Source: an uncultured Clostridia bacterium
Lineage (GTDB): Bacteria; Bacillota; Clostridia; TANB77; CAG-508
Assembly (NCBI GenBank): GCA_947624925.1
Contig: CANQMG010000073.1
Location: 1-6,070 of the forward strand
Direction of reading: 5' to 3'
DNA length: 6,070 nucleotides
Program-made: the position numbers and the translations under genes
Notes under the pieces: generated by a model
Databases searched by the model: none
What the model was told of the DNA's origin: nothing
The model's input: the letters and a program-made list of their open reading frames with translations, nothing else
Shown here: positions 6,070 through 6,070 of the stretch, one piece after another
How positions within the stretch are numbered: position 1 is the stretch's first letter
Layout of the letters: each line of letters starts with the position of its first letter

Positions 6070-6070
6070 T

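Noticed and set aside
1..6070. CRISPR array, tRNA, rRNA, riboswitch or transposase gene
   Set aside because: I found no regularly spaced repeats, no cloverleaf with a CCA or T-loop signature, no recognisable riboswitch core, and no transposase or integrase motifs on either strand.

Overview
The window is very A+T-rich (roughly a quarter G+C by eye). It has strong AGGAGG-type ribosome binding sites, tight gene spacing and an A/T-ending codon preference, and its proteins resemble those of Clostridia. I infer a low-G+C anaerobic Firmicute of the Clostridia, probably an uncultured gut-type lineage. All four supported protein genes are on the + strand.

Layout. Positions 1-461 carry no convincing gene. 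They hold an imperfect inverted repeat enclosing about 134 bp, a small palindromic repeat, and very A/T-rich sequence with two loosely similar copies. A 392-residue prepilin-like surface protein follows (462-1640). Its long basic leader, GITLIAL-type cleavage site and hydrophobic helix are joined to a Gly-rich linker and a large C-terminal domain ending in a VRPIVTI strand. A strong intrinsic terminator (1739-1770) and a good promoter (1783-1811) separate it from the next unit. That unit is ftsY (1846-2751, 301 residues, the SRP receptor GTPase) and, 15 bp later, a 926-residue UPF0182-family membrane protein (2767-5547). The two almost certainly form one operon. A 137-bp gap with a second copy of the palindromic repeat and a possible promoter leads to a 94-residue DUF5665-type membrane protein (5685-5969). 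The last 70 bases are sharply richer in G+C (34/70) and strongly palindromic; they look like the edge of another element.

How the genes relate. FtsY delivers SRP-bound ribosomes to the membrane, so it serves membrane proteins in general. Its co-transcription with UPF0182 suggests a shared envelope-biogenesis setting, but the sequence does not show a direct link. The prepilin-like gene is a separate transcription unit with no pilus machinery beside it.

The most interesting lead is the 3' end of the prepilin-like gene. Its codon use changes abruptly there, to codons ending in T or C, between two conserved-looking anchors (YWYASR and VRPIVTI). This is compatible with a hypervariable region of the diversity-generating-retroelement type, but no reverse transcriptase or template repeat lies in the window. 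The second lead is the pair of palindromic repeats, whose differences are all base-pair-preserving.
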